From contig PHCE01000001.1 of NCBI GenBank assembly GCA_002840765.1, positions 248,001 to 312,000 on the forward strand: DNA of 64,000 bases. The letters are read 5' to 3'. The position numbers and the translations under genes are program-made. The notes beneath the pieces were generated by a model. The model was not told the origin of the DNA, did not search any database, and worked only from the letters and a program-made list of their open reading frames with translations. This document shows positions 26,630 through 38,203 of the stretch, piece by piece. Within the stretch, counting starts at the first letter, position 1, and each line of letters begins with the position of its first letter. This stretch comes from Betaproteobacteria bacterium HGW-Betaproteobacteria-7 (GTDB lineage: Bacteria > Pseudomonadota > Gammaproteobacteria > Burkholderiales > Rhodocyclaceae).

Positions 26630-27106
26630 TCAGCCATGTTTGCCTCGATCATCCTGTGCCAGGATATGTTGATGCGTTCCCTGTACATGGCTTGCCGACT
26701 TTTCGCCGGGCATGATCGCTTGAGACAACCCGTCAAGAATGCCGCAGTGGGCAGCATCCCGCGCCTCACCGCAGCGCTCGCGTAGGTCTTTCAGTTGCCT
26801 TTCCAGTTCCTGGAGTTCTTGCATCCGTTGGGTGACGTGCCCAATGTGTCGGTCAAGGAGGCGATTCACATCCGCGCAGTTCTCCTGGGGTGACTCCTTG
26901 AAGTGTAGCAAGACCCGGATCTCATCCAACGTCATGTCCAGACTGCGACAACGCCGAATAAAGGACAGTCGCTGGACATGGGTTTCCCGATAGATGCGGT
27001 AGTTGCCTTCGCTGCGTGCCGGTACGGGTAGCAGCCCATCACGCTCGTAATAGCGGATCGTTTCCACATTCGTCCCGGCAAGGCGGGCCAGTTCGCCGAT
27101 TTTCAT
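26630..27106 (-). CDS. CadR/PbrR-type MerR-family metal regulator
   Basis: A 158-residue MerR-family activator beginning MKIGELARLAGTNVETIRYY behind an AGGAGG site. The metal-binding cysteines of the CadR/PbrR branch are present: one in ENCADVNRLL and two in RERCGEARDAAHCGIL. A His-containing tail (SHVQGTHQH) resembles CadR. It senses Cd, Pb or Zn and activates the promoter at 27499-27529 by untwisting the long spacer. It is downstream of the YnfA-like gene on the same strand. Confidence 0.85.
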   Translation of the reverse strand: MKIGELARLAGTNVETIRYYERDGLLPVPARSEGNYRIYRETHVQRLSFIRRCRSLDMTLDEIRVLLHFKESPQENCADVNRLLDRHIGHVTQRMQELQELERQLKDLRERCGEARDAAHCGILDGLSQAIMPGEKSASHVQGTHQHILAQDDRGKHG

Positions 27107-27122
27107 CTTCGCCTCCTGACGA

Positions 27123-27461
27123 TCAAACGGACCGAGCCGGTTGGAGCATAATGATCGCCATACCGGCCAACGTGACCGCACTGCCGACAAGATCCCATCG
27201 GGTCGGCACAACGCCATCGATCCGCCATAGCCAGATCAGGGCAATCGCCACGTAGACACCGCCGTAGGCGGCATAGATTCGTCCGGCGGCACCTGGATGC
27301 AGGGTCAGCAGCCAGGCAAACAGCCCCAAGGAAACGGCGGCGGGGATCAACAGCCAAACTGAACGCTGCTGGGTCAGCACCAGCCACGGCAGATAGCAGC
27401 CGAGAATCTCGGCCAGCGCGGTTATGGCGAACAATCCCAGAACTTTGACGAACTCAAGCAT
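27123..27461 (-). CDS. YnfA-family (UPF0060) small membrane protein
   Basis: The 112-residue protein has four predicted membrane helices and the YnfA signature [17 protein letters not shown]. YnfA proteins are small-multidrug-resistance-like membrane proteins. It lies between the CadR-type regulator and the divergent metal ATPase, 16 bases before the regulator start, so it is probably made with the regulator. A role in metal export is only implied by position. Confidence 0.85.
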   Translation of the reverse strand: MLEFVKVLGLFAITALAEILGCYLPWLVLTQQRSVWLLIPAAVSLGLFAWLLTLHPGAAGRIYAAYGGVYVAIALIWLWRIDGVVPTRWDLVGSAVTLAGMAIIMLQPARSV

Positions 27462-27498
27462 AGTTTCGGCTCCGACTATTTTCCATTATTGTAATCAC

Positions 27499-27529
27499 TT
27501 GACTCTGTAGTCACTCAAGGGTTTCTAAT
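27499..27529 (+). promoter_or_regulatory. MerR-type promoter of the Cd/Pb ATPase operon
   Basis: TTGACT (27499-27504) and TCTAAT (27524-27529) are separated by 19 bases, the long spacer of MerR-family promoters. The spacer holds the imperfect dyad ACTCTGTAGT-C-ACTCAAGGGT (27502-27522), close to the known pbrA/cadA operators. The ATPase starts at 27551 behind AAGGAG. Confidence 0.75.
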
Positions 27530-27550
27530 GCGGGAAACAAGGAGAACGCC

Positions 27551-29770
27551 ATGAGTCTTGATCCCAACCCGAAGCCCCTTCAGGAAACCGCTCATTGCGG
27601 ATGTGCCGGTGGCTGTTCAGTAGCAGCGCCCGCAGTCGCTGAAACCCCGGCAGCCGCCGATCTCGCTCAAAGCGATGGCGTGCCCGTTTTCGTGATTCCA
27701 ACCATGGACTGCCCGAACGAGGAGAATGACATCCGTCGGGCGGTGGCCGGTATCGACGGCATCCGTTCCCTGCGTTTCCAACTGTCGGCACGCACCGTTT
27801 CGATAGATGCGACGACGGATGCCCTCGATGCCGCCTTGGCCGCTATCCGCCAGGCGGGGTTCAGCCCCAAAGCGGTGTCGGCAGATCAAGCGGCAACGGA
27901 AAACGTCGGCATCAGTGAGTTATGGCGAAGTGTTCTGGCGCTGGGGCTGGCCGTCGGTGCGGAAGCGCTGGATTTCTTCGCGCCCGACACACTGCCTTTC
28001 AAGGGCTTCGGAATGACATTGGCCGTCGTCGCCATCTGGCAATCCGGCATTTCAACCTATAGCAAAGGCGTGGCGGCATTGCGGCGCGGGCAGCTAAACA
28101 TGAACGCGCTGATGGGCGTGGCGGTGACCGGCGCCTTCCTCATTGGCCAGTGGCCCGAGGCGGCGATGGTCATGGCCCTGTATGCGATTGCCGAACTGAT
28201 CGAAGCCCGCTCCGTGGATCGGGCGCGTAACGCCATCAAAGGCCTGCTCGACCTGACGCCGGAGACGGCGGAAGTTCGGCAGGCTGATGGCACGTGGCTG
28301 GAAGTACCAGCCGCAGAGGTAAAGCTGGAGGCCTGCGTTCGGGTCAAACCCGGCGCCAGGATACCGCTCGATGGTCAGGTGACGGCAGGAACCAGTGCAG
28401 TCAATCAGGCGCCGGTCACCGGCGAAAGCATCCCGATTGACAAGGTGGTGGGCGACCCGGTATTCGCCGGCACGATCAACGAAACCGGCATCCTGGAGTT
28501 CCGTGTCACGGCCGCTGCCGACAACACCACACTGGCCCGCATCATCCACGCGGTCGAACAGGCGCAGGGGACGCAAGCGCCAACCCAACGCTTCGTGGAT
28601 CGGTTTGCCGCAATCTACACCCCGGCCGTGTTCGGTATCGCGGTTGCCGTGGCCATTTTAACCCCCTGGCTCCTCGGCTGGACCTGGACGCAGGCGCTCT
28701 ACAAAGCCCTAGTGCTGTTGGTCATCGCTTGCCCCTGCGCGCTGGTGCTTGCCACGCCGGTAACGGTGGTTAGCGGCCTGGCGGCAGCAGCCCGACGAGG
28801 CATCCTGATCAAGGGCGGCGTTTATCTTGAAGAGGCCCGCAAACTGCGCGTCATTGCCCTCGACAAAACCGGCACCATCACTGAAGGCAAACCCCGTCTG
28901 GTCGCCACGGAACTGCTTCACTCGGCGGTCCCCGAATCCCAGGTGCTTTCCTGGGCGGCCAGCCTGGCAGGGCACTCGGACCATCCGGTCTCAAAAGCGA
29001 TTGCGACCGGTCTAAAGCTTCCGGAAAATGGCTTGACCGATTTTGTCGCACTCGCCGGACGAGGTATTGAAGCGCGCACGGATGGCCAACTCCTCGTCCT
29101 CGGCAATCATCGCCTGATTGAGGAACGCGCTCTGTGTAGTGCCGAGATCGAGGCTCGCCTTCAGGTGCACGAGACGCAAGGCCGGACCGTCACCATGCTG
29201 GCATCGGTAAAGCAGGTGCTGGCAATTTTTGCAGTGGCGGACACCATCAAGGAAAGCTCACGGGAGGCGGTGGCCGATCTGCACCGTCTCGGTGTCGTCT
29301 CGGTCATGCTGACCGGCGACAATGTGGCGACGGCCGCGAGCATCGCCAAGGAAGCCGGCATCGACGACGCCCGGGGCAATCTTCTGCCAGAGGACAAACT
29401 GGCGGCCATCGAAGATTTGCAAAGTCGCTATGGCCCGACCGCGATGACCGGCGACGGCATCAACGACGCGCCAGCGCTGGCCCGGGCCGACATCGGCGTG
29501 GCCATGGGCGCGGCGGGCACGGACACGGCGATGGAAGCGGCCGACGTGGTAATCATGAACGACGACCTGCGGCGTATTCCAGAGACCATTCGCCTGTCCC
29601 GGCGCACCCATGCGGTCCTCTGGCAAAACATCGGGCTGGCCCTGGGGATCAAGGCGATCTTTCTCGGACTCGCCGTTTTCGGTAATGCGACCATGTGGAT
29701 GGCGGTCTTCGCCGACATGGGCGCGAGTCTGCTGGTGGTGGGTAACGGCGTGCGACTACTGCGCAAATGA
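27551..29770 (+). CDS. P1B-2-type Cd/Pb/Zn-exporting ATPase
   Basis: A 739-residue P-type ATPase. The N-terminus has a Cys-rich stretch (HCGCAGGCSV) and one heavy-metal domain with MDCPNEENDI. Later come the CPC motif (ACPCALVLATP), phosphorylation site [19 protein letters not shown] and, at the end, LGIKAIFLGLAV and FADMGASLLVVGNG, the Lys and D-x-G residues of the P1B-2 group. It exports Zn, Cd or Pb from the cytoplasm. It overlaps lspA by four bases. A decayed second copy of its 3' end lies at 31308-31403. Confidence 0.9.
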   Translation: MSLDPNPKPLQETAHCGCAGGCSVAAPAVAETPAAADLAQSDGVPVFVIPTMDCPNEENDIRRAVAGIDGIRSLRFQLSARTVSIDATTDALDAALAAIRQAGFSPKAVSADQAATENVGISELWRSVLALGLAVGAEALDFFAPDTLPFKGFGMTLAVVAIWQSGISTYSKGVAALRRGQLNMNALMGVAVTGAFLIGQWPEAAMVMALYAIAELIEARSVDRARNAIKGLLDLTPETAEVRQADGTWLEVPAAEVKLEACVRVKPGARIPLDGQVTAGTSAVNQAPVTGESIPIDKVVGDPVFAGTINETGILEFRVTAAADNTTLARIIHAVEQAQGTQAPTQRFVDRFAAIYTPAVFGIAVAVAILTPWLLGWTWTQALYKALVLLVIACPCALVLATPVTVVSGLAAAARRGILIKGGVYLEEARKLRVIALDKTGTITEGKPRLVATELLHSAVPESQVLSWAASLAGHSDHPVSKAIATGLKLPENGLTDFVALAGRGIEARTDGQLLVLGNHRLIEERALCSAEIEARLQVHETQGRTVTMLASVKQVLAIFAVADTIKESSREAVADLHRLGVVSVMLTGDNVATAASIAKEAGIDDARGNLLPEDKLAAIEDLQSRYGPTAMTGDGINDAPALARADIGVAMGAAGTDTAMEAADVVIMNDDLRRIPETIRLSRRTHAVLWQNIGLALGIKAIFLGLAVFGNATMWMAVFADMGASLLVVGNGVRLLRK

Positions 29771-30267
29771 TCCCGGATAAGCCCATGATGGACCGGTACC
29801 GCTGGCTGGGGTTGGCCATCGGTGTGGCCTTGGCGGACCAAGGGGCCAAGCATTGGATCGCGGGGACCTTCCCCTTGGGCGCAGGCGAAACGGTGTTACC
29901 GTTTTTCAATCTCGTCCACATCCTGAATAGCGGCGCAGCCTTCAGTTTTCTCGCGAATGCCGGCGGTTGGCAACGCTATGTCTTCATTGCCCTCGCCTTG
30001 GTCGTCTCGGTGGGGCTGACCGTCATGTTGCTCAAAGGCGTGGCGAACCGGTGGGAAGGGTGGGGGTATAGCCTGTTCCTCGGCGGTGCCGTCGGCAACC
30101 TGGTAGATCGCTTGGGCCGGGGAGCGGTCGTGGATTATCTGGACTTCCATGCCGGCGGCTGGCACTGGCCAGCCTTCAATCTCGCCGATACGGCGCTTTG
30201 TCTGAGCGCCTTTATTCTTCTTTTGGGAACCTTGCTGTCGTCAGCTCAAAGCAAGGCGCCCACTTAG
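29767..30267 (+). CDS. lspA: Signal peptidase II homologue of a lead-resistance cassette (PbrC/LspA)
   Basis: A 166-residue four-helix membrane protein with LspA motifs in order: LADQGAKHW, ILNSGAAFSF, GGAVGNLVDR and FNLADTAL, including both catalytic aspartates. ATGA overlap couples it to the ATPase. In Cupriavidus pbr operons an LspA (PbrC) matures the PbrB phosphatase lipoprotein; no PbrB is seen here. It may instead process one of the island lipoproteins. Confidence 0.9.
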   Translation: MIPDKPMMDRYRWLGLAIGVALADQGAKHWIAGTFPLGAGETVLPFFNLVHILNSGAAFSFLANAGGWQRYVFIALALVVSVGLTVMLLKGVANRWEGWGYSLFLGGAVGNLVDRLGRGAVVDYLDFHAGGWHWPAFNLADTALCLSAFILLLGTLLSSAQSKAPT

Positions 30268-30287
30268 CACGTGCACAGGAAATCTCG

Positions 30288-30776
30288 ATGCAAATCCTGG
30301 CTATAAACCAAAACGAGGAACACAAATTGGCTCAACGATCCTTCTCCCTATTTGACCGTCGCACGTTGTCTGCCTTGATGCTCATGGGCCTGGTCCATTG
30401 CACTTCGGCAGCCGAGGAACCCTTGCCTCCTGATCAGGCGTTTCGGCTCAAGGCATCCCTGAAGGGTAGCGATACGGTGGTGGCTGAAATCATTCCTGCC
30501 AAGAAGCACTACCTCTACAAGAACAAGGTCCGCTTCGCCTTGAAGAACGCCAGCGTCATGATTAAGGAGGTGAAGCTACCTTCCGGCGAGATGAAGAACG
30601 ACCCCTATTTTGGGCTGATTGAAGTCTATAAATCGCCCGTCGTCGCGGAAATCGTTCTGGAACGCGCTCCCAAGTCTAAAGTCTTCACCCTTTATGCGTC
30701 TTATCAGGGGTGCAATGAGAAACTCGGCATCTGTTATCCGCCGATTGAGAAAACCGTTGACATGAAGTTCGATTGA
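30288..30776 (+). CDS. Stand-alone DsbD alpha (N-terminal) domain protein
   Basis: The start at 30288 is behind CAGGAA and gives 162 residues; a hydrophobic export segment lies at about 27-42. The rest matches the periplasmic alpha domain of DsbD: KHYLYKNKVRFALKN, DPYFGLIEVYKSPVV and YQGCNEKLGICYPP with both redox cysteines (C142, C149). The transmembrane and thioredoxin parts of DsbD are absent. It would pass electrons or reduce metal-exposed thiols, but needs an electron donor from elsewhere. It follows lspA by 20 bases. Confidence 0.75.
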   Translation: MQILAINQNEEHKLAQRSFSLFDRRTLSALMLMGLVHCTSAAEEPLPPDQAFRLKASLKGSDTVVAEIIPAKKHYLYKNKVRFALKNASVMIKEVKLPSGEMKNDPYFGLIEVYKSPVVAEIVLERAPKSKVFTLYASYQGCNEKLGICYPPIEKTVDMKFD

Positions 30777-30845
30777 CGCCGGGTATCACATTTTTCCATT
30801 GCTAGCGTTTAGCCCATCTGCCATTTATTGAAAGGTTTTATTGTC

Positions 30846-31283
30846 ATGTTGAAAAAGCTCATTGCCTGCCTGTTAGCGACCACCGCACTACAGGGTGCCC
30901 TTGCGGCACAACTGCCCGAAGTAACCGTCTATAAGGATCCTGATTGCGGCTGCTGCACCGAGTGGGTCAAGCACATGCAAGAGTCCGGTTTTCAGGTGAA
31001 GCAGGTCAATACCCGAGCCATGGACGTGGAACGGCAACGGTTTGGGGTACCCCCACATTTGGCTAGTTGCCATACCGCGAAAATTGGCGGCTACACCGTG
31101 GAAGGTCATGTGCCCGCCTCCGCCGTCAAGAAAATGCTGGCCGAAAAGCCGTCGGTAGGAGGCCTGACCATTCCGGGCATGCCGGCCAATGCCCCAGGCA
31201 TGGGGCCGTACATCGTGGGAACGCTCAAGGTATATACCTTGCCCAAAGCGGGTGAGTCGTCGCGCCTCTACTCGGTCGAATAG
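30846..31283 (+). CDS. DUF411 metal-binding periplasmic protein, copy 1
   Basis: A 145-residue protein with a signal peptide to about 22 and the DUF411 pattern: VTVYKDPDCGCCTEWVKHM, SCHTAKIGGYTVEGHVPA, GLTIPGMPANAPGMG. The DCGCC cysteines and the Cys-His pair form the likely Cu or other metal site. DUF411 proteins accompany copper and multi-metal efflux genes. A paralogue is at 50088. It has a 69-base gap from the DsbD-like gene and may end the Cd/Pb operon. Confidence 0.85.
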   Translation: MLKKLIACLLATTALQGALAAQLPEVTVYKDPDCGCCTEWVKHMQESGFQVKQVNTRAMDVERQRFGVPPHLASCHTAKIGGYTVEGHVPASAVKKMLAEKPSVGGLTIPGMPANAPGMGPYIVGTLKVYTLPKAGESSRLYSVE

Positions 31284-31307
31284 CGCCGATTCCCGAAAGT
31301 GCGGATG

Positions 31308-31403
31308 GGGGAATTTTGGCAATGCACCCATGTGAATGGCCGTATTCGCCGACATGGGTGCCATGTCTGCTGGTGGTGGGTAACGGCGTGCGCATCCTGC
31401 GGT
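31308..31403 (+). pseudogene. Decayed 3' end of a P1B-2 ATPase
   Basis: These bases align with about 29676-29763 of the intact ATPase gene. The frame reads FGNAPM, a stop (TGA where the intact gene has TGG), then MAVFADMGAMS before a shift; the intact gene reads FGNATMWMAVFADMGASL. Base identity is high through GGTGGTGGGTAACGGCGTGC. It lies immediately upstream of the CzcI-like gene, marking a lost ATPase at this junction. Confidence 0.8.
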
Positions 31404-31442
31404 GGACTTCCGGTAAAGACTTTCGCTGATACAATCCCGCCC

Positions 31443-31799
31443 ATGCGCCGCTGGCTCTCTATCCTTCTTCTCGTATTTCTGCCGTTCCAGTTCTCCTGGG
31501 CGGCGGTGGCCGGCTATTGCCAGCACGAGACCGGAGCGGCAGCACAGCACTTCGGTCATCATGACCACCAGCATCAGGCCGCTGCCGATCAGGATGGCAC
31601 GCCGGATGCCAAAACCTTGGGTGGTGGCATCGACGGCGATTGCGTCGCCTGTCATGCGAGTTGTGCTGCGGCGATTTTCAGCATGGCCTCCTTGCCGTCT
31701 TCAAGCAGCGCGTCCATTGCGATTCCCTGGTTACCAGGGAATTTGACCGCGCCACCTCTCGCGTACCCCGAACGCCCCAACTGGTCCGTCCTCGCCTAA
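31443..31799 (+). CDS. CzcI-like periplasmic metal-efflux regulator
   Basis: A 118-residue protein starting MRRWLSILLLVFLPFQFSWA, the signal peptide typical of CzcI, followed by YCQHE and a His-rich segment (FGHHDHQHQ), then a Cys pair (CVACHASC). The C-terminus is Pro-rich. CzcI proteins precede czcC and modulate zinc/cobalt/cadmium efflux. It lies 134 bases upstream of the first outer-membrane factor gene. Earlier in-frame starts fall inside the ATPase remnant and are rejected. Confidence 0.75.
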   Translation: MRRWLSILLLVFLPFQFSWAAVAGYCQHETGAAAQHFGHHDHQHQAAADQDGTPDAKTLGGGIDGDCVACHASCAAAIFSMASLPSSSSASIAIPWLPGNLTAPPLAYPERPNWSVLA

Positions 31800-31933
31800 T
31801 CGGCGGGGTGGATAGCACTTTTCTGCGCTTCTCCCTTGCGGCTGCGGTGGACTGATCCGCCCTGACGCATTGCGACGTTTCCCGGTCGCACCCCGCCGAT
31901 TCCCCGTGTGTCTTTTTATCACTGGAGAATTGG

Positions 31934-33232
31934 ATGTCTCGAAGCAAATCAGTTTCACGAACTACCTTTTTACCGGCCCGCCTAGTTGTTGCCGGGCTGT
32001 GCTCGCTCGCTGCGCTAGCGACCGGCGACTTATGGGCGCAATCGACGCCAGCCCCCGCTGGTGCCGTGATTACCCTGTCGCAAGCCTTTGAGGCTGCTTG
32101 GGCACGGCAACCCGAAGCGCAATCCCTCGATCTGCGGCGCGATGCCGCCGAAGCGCGTCGGCAGGTTGCCAGCAGTTGGATGGCCCAAGCGCCTTCGCTG
32201 GATTTGTCCGGCAAGACCGACCAACTGAGCAAGAATCAAGGCAGCCGCGAATACGCGGCCGGCGTCGCCTTGCCCCTGTGGCTGCCCGGCGAACGCTCTC
32301 GTCAGGGCGCCTTGGCCGAGGCCGAATCCAAAGCCGTGGACAGTCGGGTGACGGCCGCGCAACTGCGCGTTGCCGCCGCCGTGCGTGATGCCTGGTGGAA
32401 CTGGCAGCGCGCACGCGGCGAACAGTCGCTGGCCCGAGAGCGCTTGGTCAGCGCGCAAAAACTGGCAGAAGATGTCCGTCGCCGAGCCAAGGCCGGCGAC
32501 CTGGCACGCTCGGACCAGCATCAGGCTGATGGTGCGGCGGCCAGCGCTGAGGTATCGCTGGCCGAAAACGCTAGCCTGCTGGCCGCAGCCACCCAGCAAC
32601 TACGCGCCTTGATGGGCAAGCTACCGGACGAGAAAGCAGCCGAAGGACCGGAAACCCCACCGGCGGTGCCGGCCGACTTCACCGCCCTGGATGCGACCCA
32701 CCCGGCGGTCGGCGAACTGTTCGACCGCGCCGAAGTCGCTCGCCGCGCGGCCGATCTGGCCGGCGTGCAGACCCGGAACAATCCCGAACTGTTGCTGGCC
32801 ACCACCCGCGAGCGGGGCGCTTTCGGCGACGACTATCAGCAGACCGTCACGCTCGGCGTACGCATCCCGTTTGGTTCGGAGAGCCGCAATCGCGCCAAGC
32901 TCGGTCTGGCCCGCGCTGAAGCCCTCGAAACCGAGGGCCAACTTCGCCTCGAACGCGAGCGCCTGGCGGCCGATCTGGAAGCGGCGCGGGTGCGTGTCGA
33001 ATCGAGCCGCACGCAACTGGCGGCCGCCGAGAAACGCACTCAACTGGCGCGTGAGTCGCGGGGGTTCTTCGACAAGTCCTTCCGCCTGGGCGAAAGCGAC
33101 CTGCCGACCCGCCTGCGCATCGAACTCGAAGCCGTCGAAGCCGAACGACAAAACGCTCGCACCCGGATTGAACTGGCCGCCGCGATCTCCGCCCTGCGTC
33201 AGGCCCTGGGCCTGCTCCCCGAACAAAAATGA
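31934..33232 (+). CDS. CzcC-family outer-membrane factor, operon 1
   Basis: A 432-residue TolC-family protein with a signal peptide to about 35 and two OEP repeats (ITLSQAFEAAWARQPEAQSL; PLWLPGERSRQG; RIPFGSESRNRAKLGLARAE). A GGAG site precedes the ATG. It would be the outer-membrane channel of the RND system encoded through 38178. It shares the PLWLPG and PFG/PFA motifs with the operon 2 homologue at 39457, so the two are paralogues. Confidence 0.85.
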   Translation: MSRSKSVSRTTFLPARLVVAGLCSLAALATGDLWAQSTPAPAGAVITLSQAFEAAWARQPEAQSLDLRRDAAEARRQVASSWMAQAPSLDLSGKTDQLSKNQGSREYAAGVALPLWLPGERSRQGALAEAESKAVDSRVTAAQLRVAAAVRDAWWNWQRARGEQSLARERLVSAQKLAEDVRRRAKAGDLARSDQHQADGAAASAEVSLAENASLLAAATQQLRALMGKLPDEKAAEGPETPPAVPADFTALDATHPAVGELFDRAEVARRAADLAGVQTRNNPELLLATTRERGAFGDDYQQTVTLGVRIPFGSESRNRAKLGLARAEALETEGQLRLERERLAADLEAARVRVESSRTQLAAAEKRTQLARESRGFFDKSFRLGESDLPTRLRIELEAVEAERQNARTRIELAAAISALRQALGLLPEQK

Positions 33233-33243
33233 GGAACCCGAAC

Positions 33244-33804
33244 ATGAGAACAACAAACACGCTGGCCGCTTTGGGATGGGCCGCCTGGATCGCCCTGGCG
33301 GCCCCACTGACCTGGGCCGGTGACGGGCACGACCATGGCGAGGCACCTGCCGCAACCGCTGGTCCCGCCTCGCCGCGTTTTACAGCAACGTCCGAAACCT
33401 TTGAACTGGTCGGCGTCGTCAATGGCAAACAACTGACGCTTTATCTCGATCGCTATGCCGACGGCAGCCCGGTCAAGGACGCCAAGCTCGAACTCGAACT
33501 CGGCGGCGTCAAAGTCCCCGTCGAACCGCATGCCGAGGGAGAGTTCGAGGCAACGCTGGCGCAGGAACTCAAGCCGGGGGTTGTATCGGTCGCGGCGACC
33601 GTCATGGCCGGCGAGGAAACCGACTTGCTGGCGGGCGAACTTGACATCCATGAAGAGGCGCATGCCGAAACCAGCGCCCACACCCATGGCTGGAAGGAAT
33701 ACGCCCTGTGGGCCGGTGCCGCCGGCGGGGCACTGCTGCTCCTTGCCGCTCTATTGCGCCGCCTGCGCGCTTCCCGCAACCCGCATTTCGGAGGTGCTGC
33801 ATGA
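33244..33804 (+). CDS. His-rich membrane-anchored accessory protein of RND operon 1
   Basis: A 186-residue protein: signal peptide, the metal-binding text GDGHDHGEA, a beta-rich periplasmic domain (FELVGVVNGKQLTLYLDRYA) and a C-terminal membrane anchor (about 152-173). The start at 33244 has a GAGGA site. It lies between the outer-membrane factor and adaptor genes, as its paralogue does at 40677. Part of its text resembles the N-terminal domain of some CzcB adaptors, so it may be a separate metal-loading part of the adaptor. Confidence 0.7.
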   Translation: MRTTNTLAALGWAAWIALAAPLTWAGDGHDHGEAPAATAGPASPRFTATSETFELVGVVNGKQLTLYLDRYADGSPVKDAKLELELGGVKVPVEPHAEGEFEATLAQELKPGVVSVAATVMAGEETDLLAGELDIHEEAHAETSAHTHGWKEYALWAGAAGGALLLLAALLRRLRASRNPHFGGAA

Positions 33805-34823
33805 AATCCCGTCAGTTATTTAGCGCCCTTTGTCTTTCCTTCTTGTTTTCTTCAACGTTGGTGCTGGCCGGTGACGGCCACGACCACGGCGACGCACCGC
33901 CCGCTGCCAGCGGCAACGGCCCCAAACGTCAGCCGGACGGAAGCGTCTTCCTGCCCAAACCGGCGCAACGCCAGATCGGTGTTCGTACCCTGCTGGTTGA
34001 GGCCGGCGAACTACCCCGTACCCATGAACTGGCCGGCAAGGTGGTCATGGACCCGAATGCCGGCGGCAAAGTACAAGCCATCGTCGCCGGCCGTGTCACG
34101 CCGGGGCCACGCGGTCTGCCGTTGCCCGGCCAACAGGTCAAGAAGGGCGAGGTGCTCGCTTACGTGACGCCGGAAGTCGGCGGCAACAGCCGCTCCCTGG
34201 CCGAAAGTCGCCTGCGCCGCCTGCGCGAACTGTCCGACACCGTGCCGCGCAAGGTCATCGAGGAAGCCGAAGCCGCCGTTGCCAACGAACAACTGGTGGC
34301 GCCGGTCAGCGGCGTTATCGCCTCGGCCAACGTCGTTTCCGGTCAGGTGCTTGAAGCCCGCGAAACCCTGTTCGAGATTGTCAATCCGGAACGCCTGCTG
34401 ATCGAGGCGCTGGCTTTCGATATGGCCATCGCCAGCGATGTGGCCGGGGCCTTTGTTGCCGTCGGCGAGCAGAAGCTGCCGCTACGCCTGGTCGGCGTTG
34501 CCCGCAGCCTGCGCGAGCAGGCCCTGCCGCTGACCTTCCGGGGTGAAGGCGGCGCTTTGGCGGCATTGGCCGTCGGCCAGCCGGTTCGGGTCTTCGTACA
34601 GACGCGCAGCACGGTGCCGGGCATCCGCATGCCGGCGGCGGCGCTGATGAAGAACCCGGCCAATCAGTCCATTGTCTGGGTCAAGACCGCGCCGGAACGC
34701 TTTGAGCCGCGCCCGGTCACCACCGAGCCGCTGGACGGCAGCAACGTGGCGGTGACCAGCGGGTTAAAAGCTGGGGATCGGGTTGCCGTCCGCGCTGCGA
34801 CCCTGATCAACCAGGTGCGGTAA
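33801..34823 (+). CDS. CzcB-family periplasmic adaptor, operon 1
   Basis: A 340-residue membrane-fusion protein with signal peptide, an N-terminal AGDGHDHGD metal-binding stretch, a barrel/lipoyl region (AIVAGRVTPGPRGLPLPGQQ, VAPVSGVIASANVVSG) and a C-terminal beta-barrel. It starts with an ATGA overlap on the accessory gene, so it is translationally coupled. It links the RND pump to the outer-membrane factor. The usual coiled coil between the lipoyl halves is short. Confidence 0.85.
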   Translation: MKSRQLFSALCLSFLFSSTLVLAGDGHDHGDAPPAASGNGPKRQPDGSVFLPKPAQRQIGVRTLLVEAGELPRTHELAGKVVMDPNAGGKVQAIVAGRVTPGPRGLPLPGQQVKKGEVLAYVTPEVGGNSRSLAESRLRRLRELSDTVPRKVIEEAEAAVANEQLVAPVSGVIASANVVSGQVLEARETLFEIVNPERLLIEALAFDMAIASDVAGAFVAVGEQKLPLRLVGVARSLREQALPLTFRGEGGALAALAVGQPVRVFVQTRSTVPGIRMPAAALMKNPANQSIVWVKTAPERFEPRPVTTEPLDGSNVAVTSGLKAGDRVAVRAATLINQVR

Positions 34824-34827
34824 AGGG

Positions 34828-35055
34828 ATGACGATGGAACCCATTCTCGACTCCACCCTGACCTGCCCGATTTGCGGACTGTCGGAAAAACTGCGCATGC
34901 CTACCGATGCCTGTTTGTTCTTCCATGAATGTTCAGGTTGCAAAACGTTACTCCGACCCAAGCCGGGTGACTGTTGCGTCTTTTGCAGTTATGGCGACGT
35001 GCCATGTCCGCCGATTCAGCAGCAATCGAATTGCTGCACACGGCGGGAGGACTAA
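34828..35055 (+). CDS. GDCCVxC-domain small cysteine-rich protein
   Basis: A 75-residue cytoplasmic protein with eleven cysteines: TCPICGLSEKL, ECSGCKTLLRPKPGDCCVFC, and a final CPP and NCC. The GDCCVFCSYG motif defines a small family found with mercury and heavy-metal genes. It is four bases after the adaptor gene and three before the RND pump, so it is made with them. It probably binds a soft or divalent metal. Operon 2 lacks it. Confidence 0.8.
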   Translation: MTMEPILDSTLTCPICGLSEKLRMPTDACLFFHECSGCKTLLRPKPGDCCVFCSYGDVPCPPIQQQSNCCTRRED

Positions 35056-35058
35056 ACC

Positions 35059-38178
<3,120 letters not shown>

Positions 38179-38203
38179 ATATTTCTCAACGAAAGGAAAA
38201 CCC

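Noticed and set aside
31299..31442. Longer start for the CzcI-like gene
   Set aside because: The added residues come from the ATPase remnant; the signal peptide MRRWLSILLL begins at 31443.
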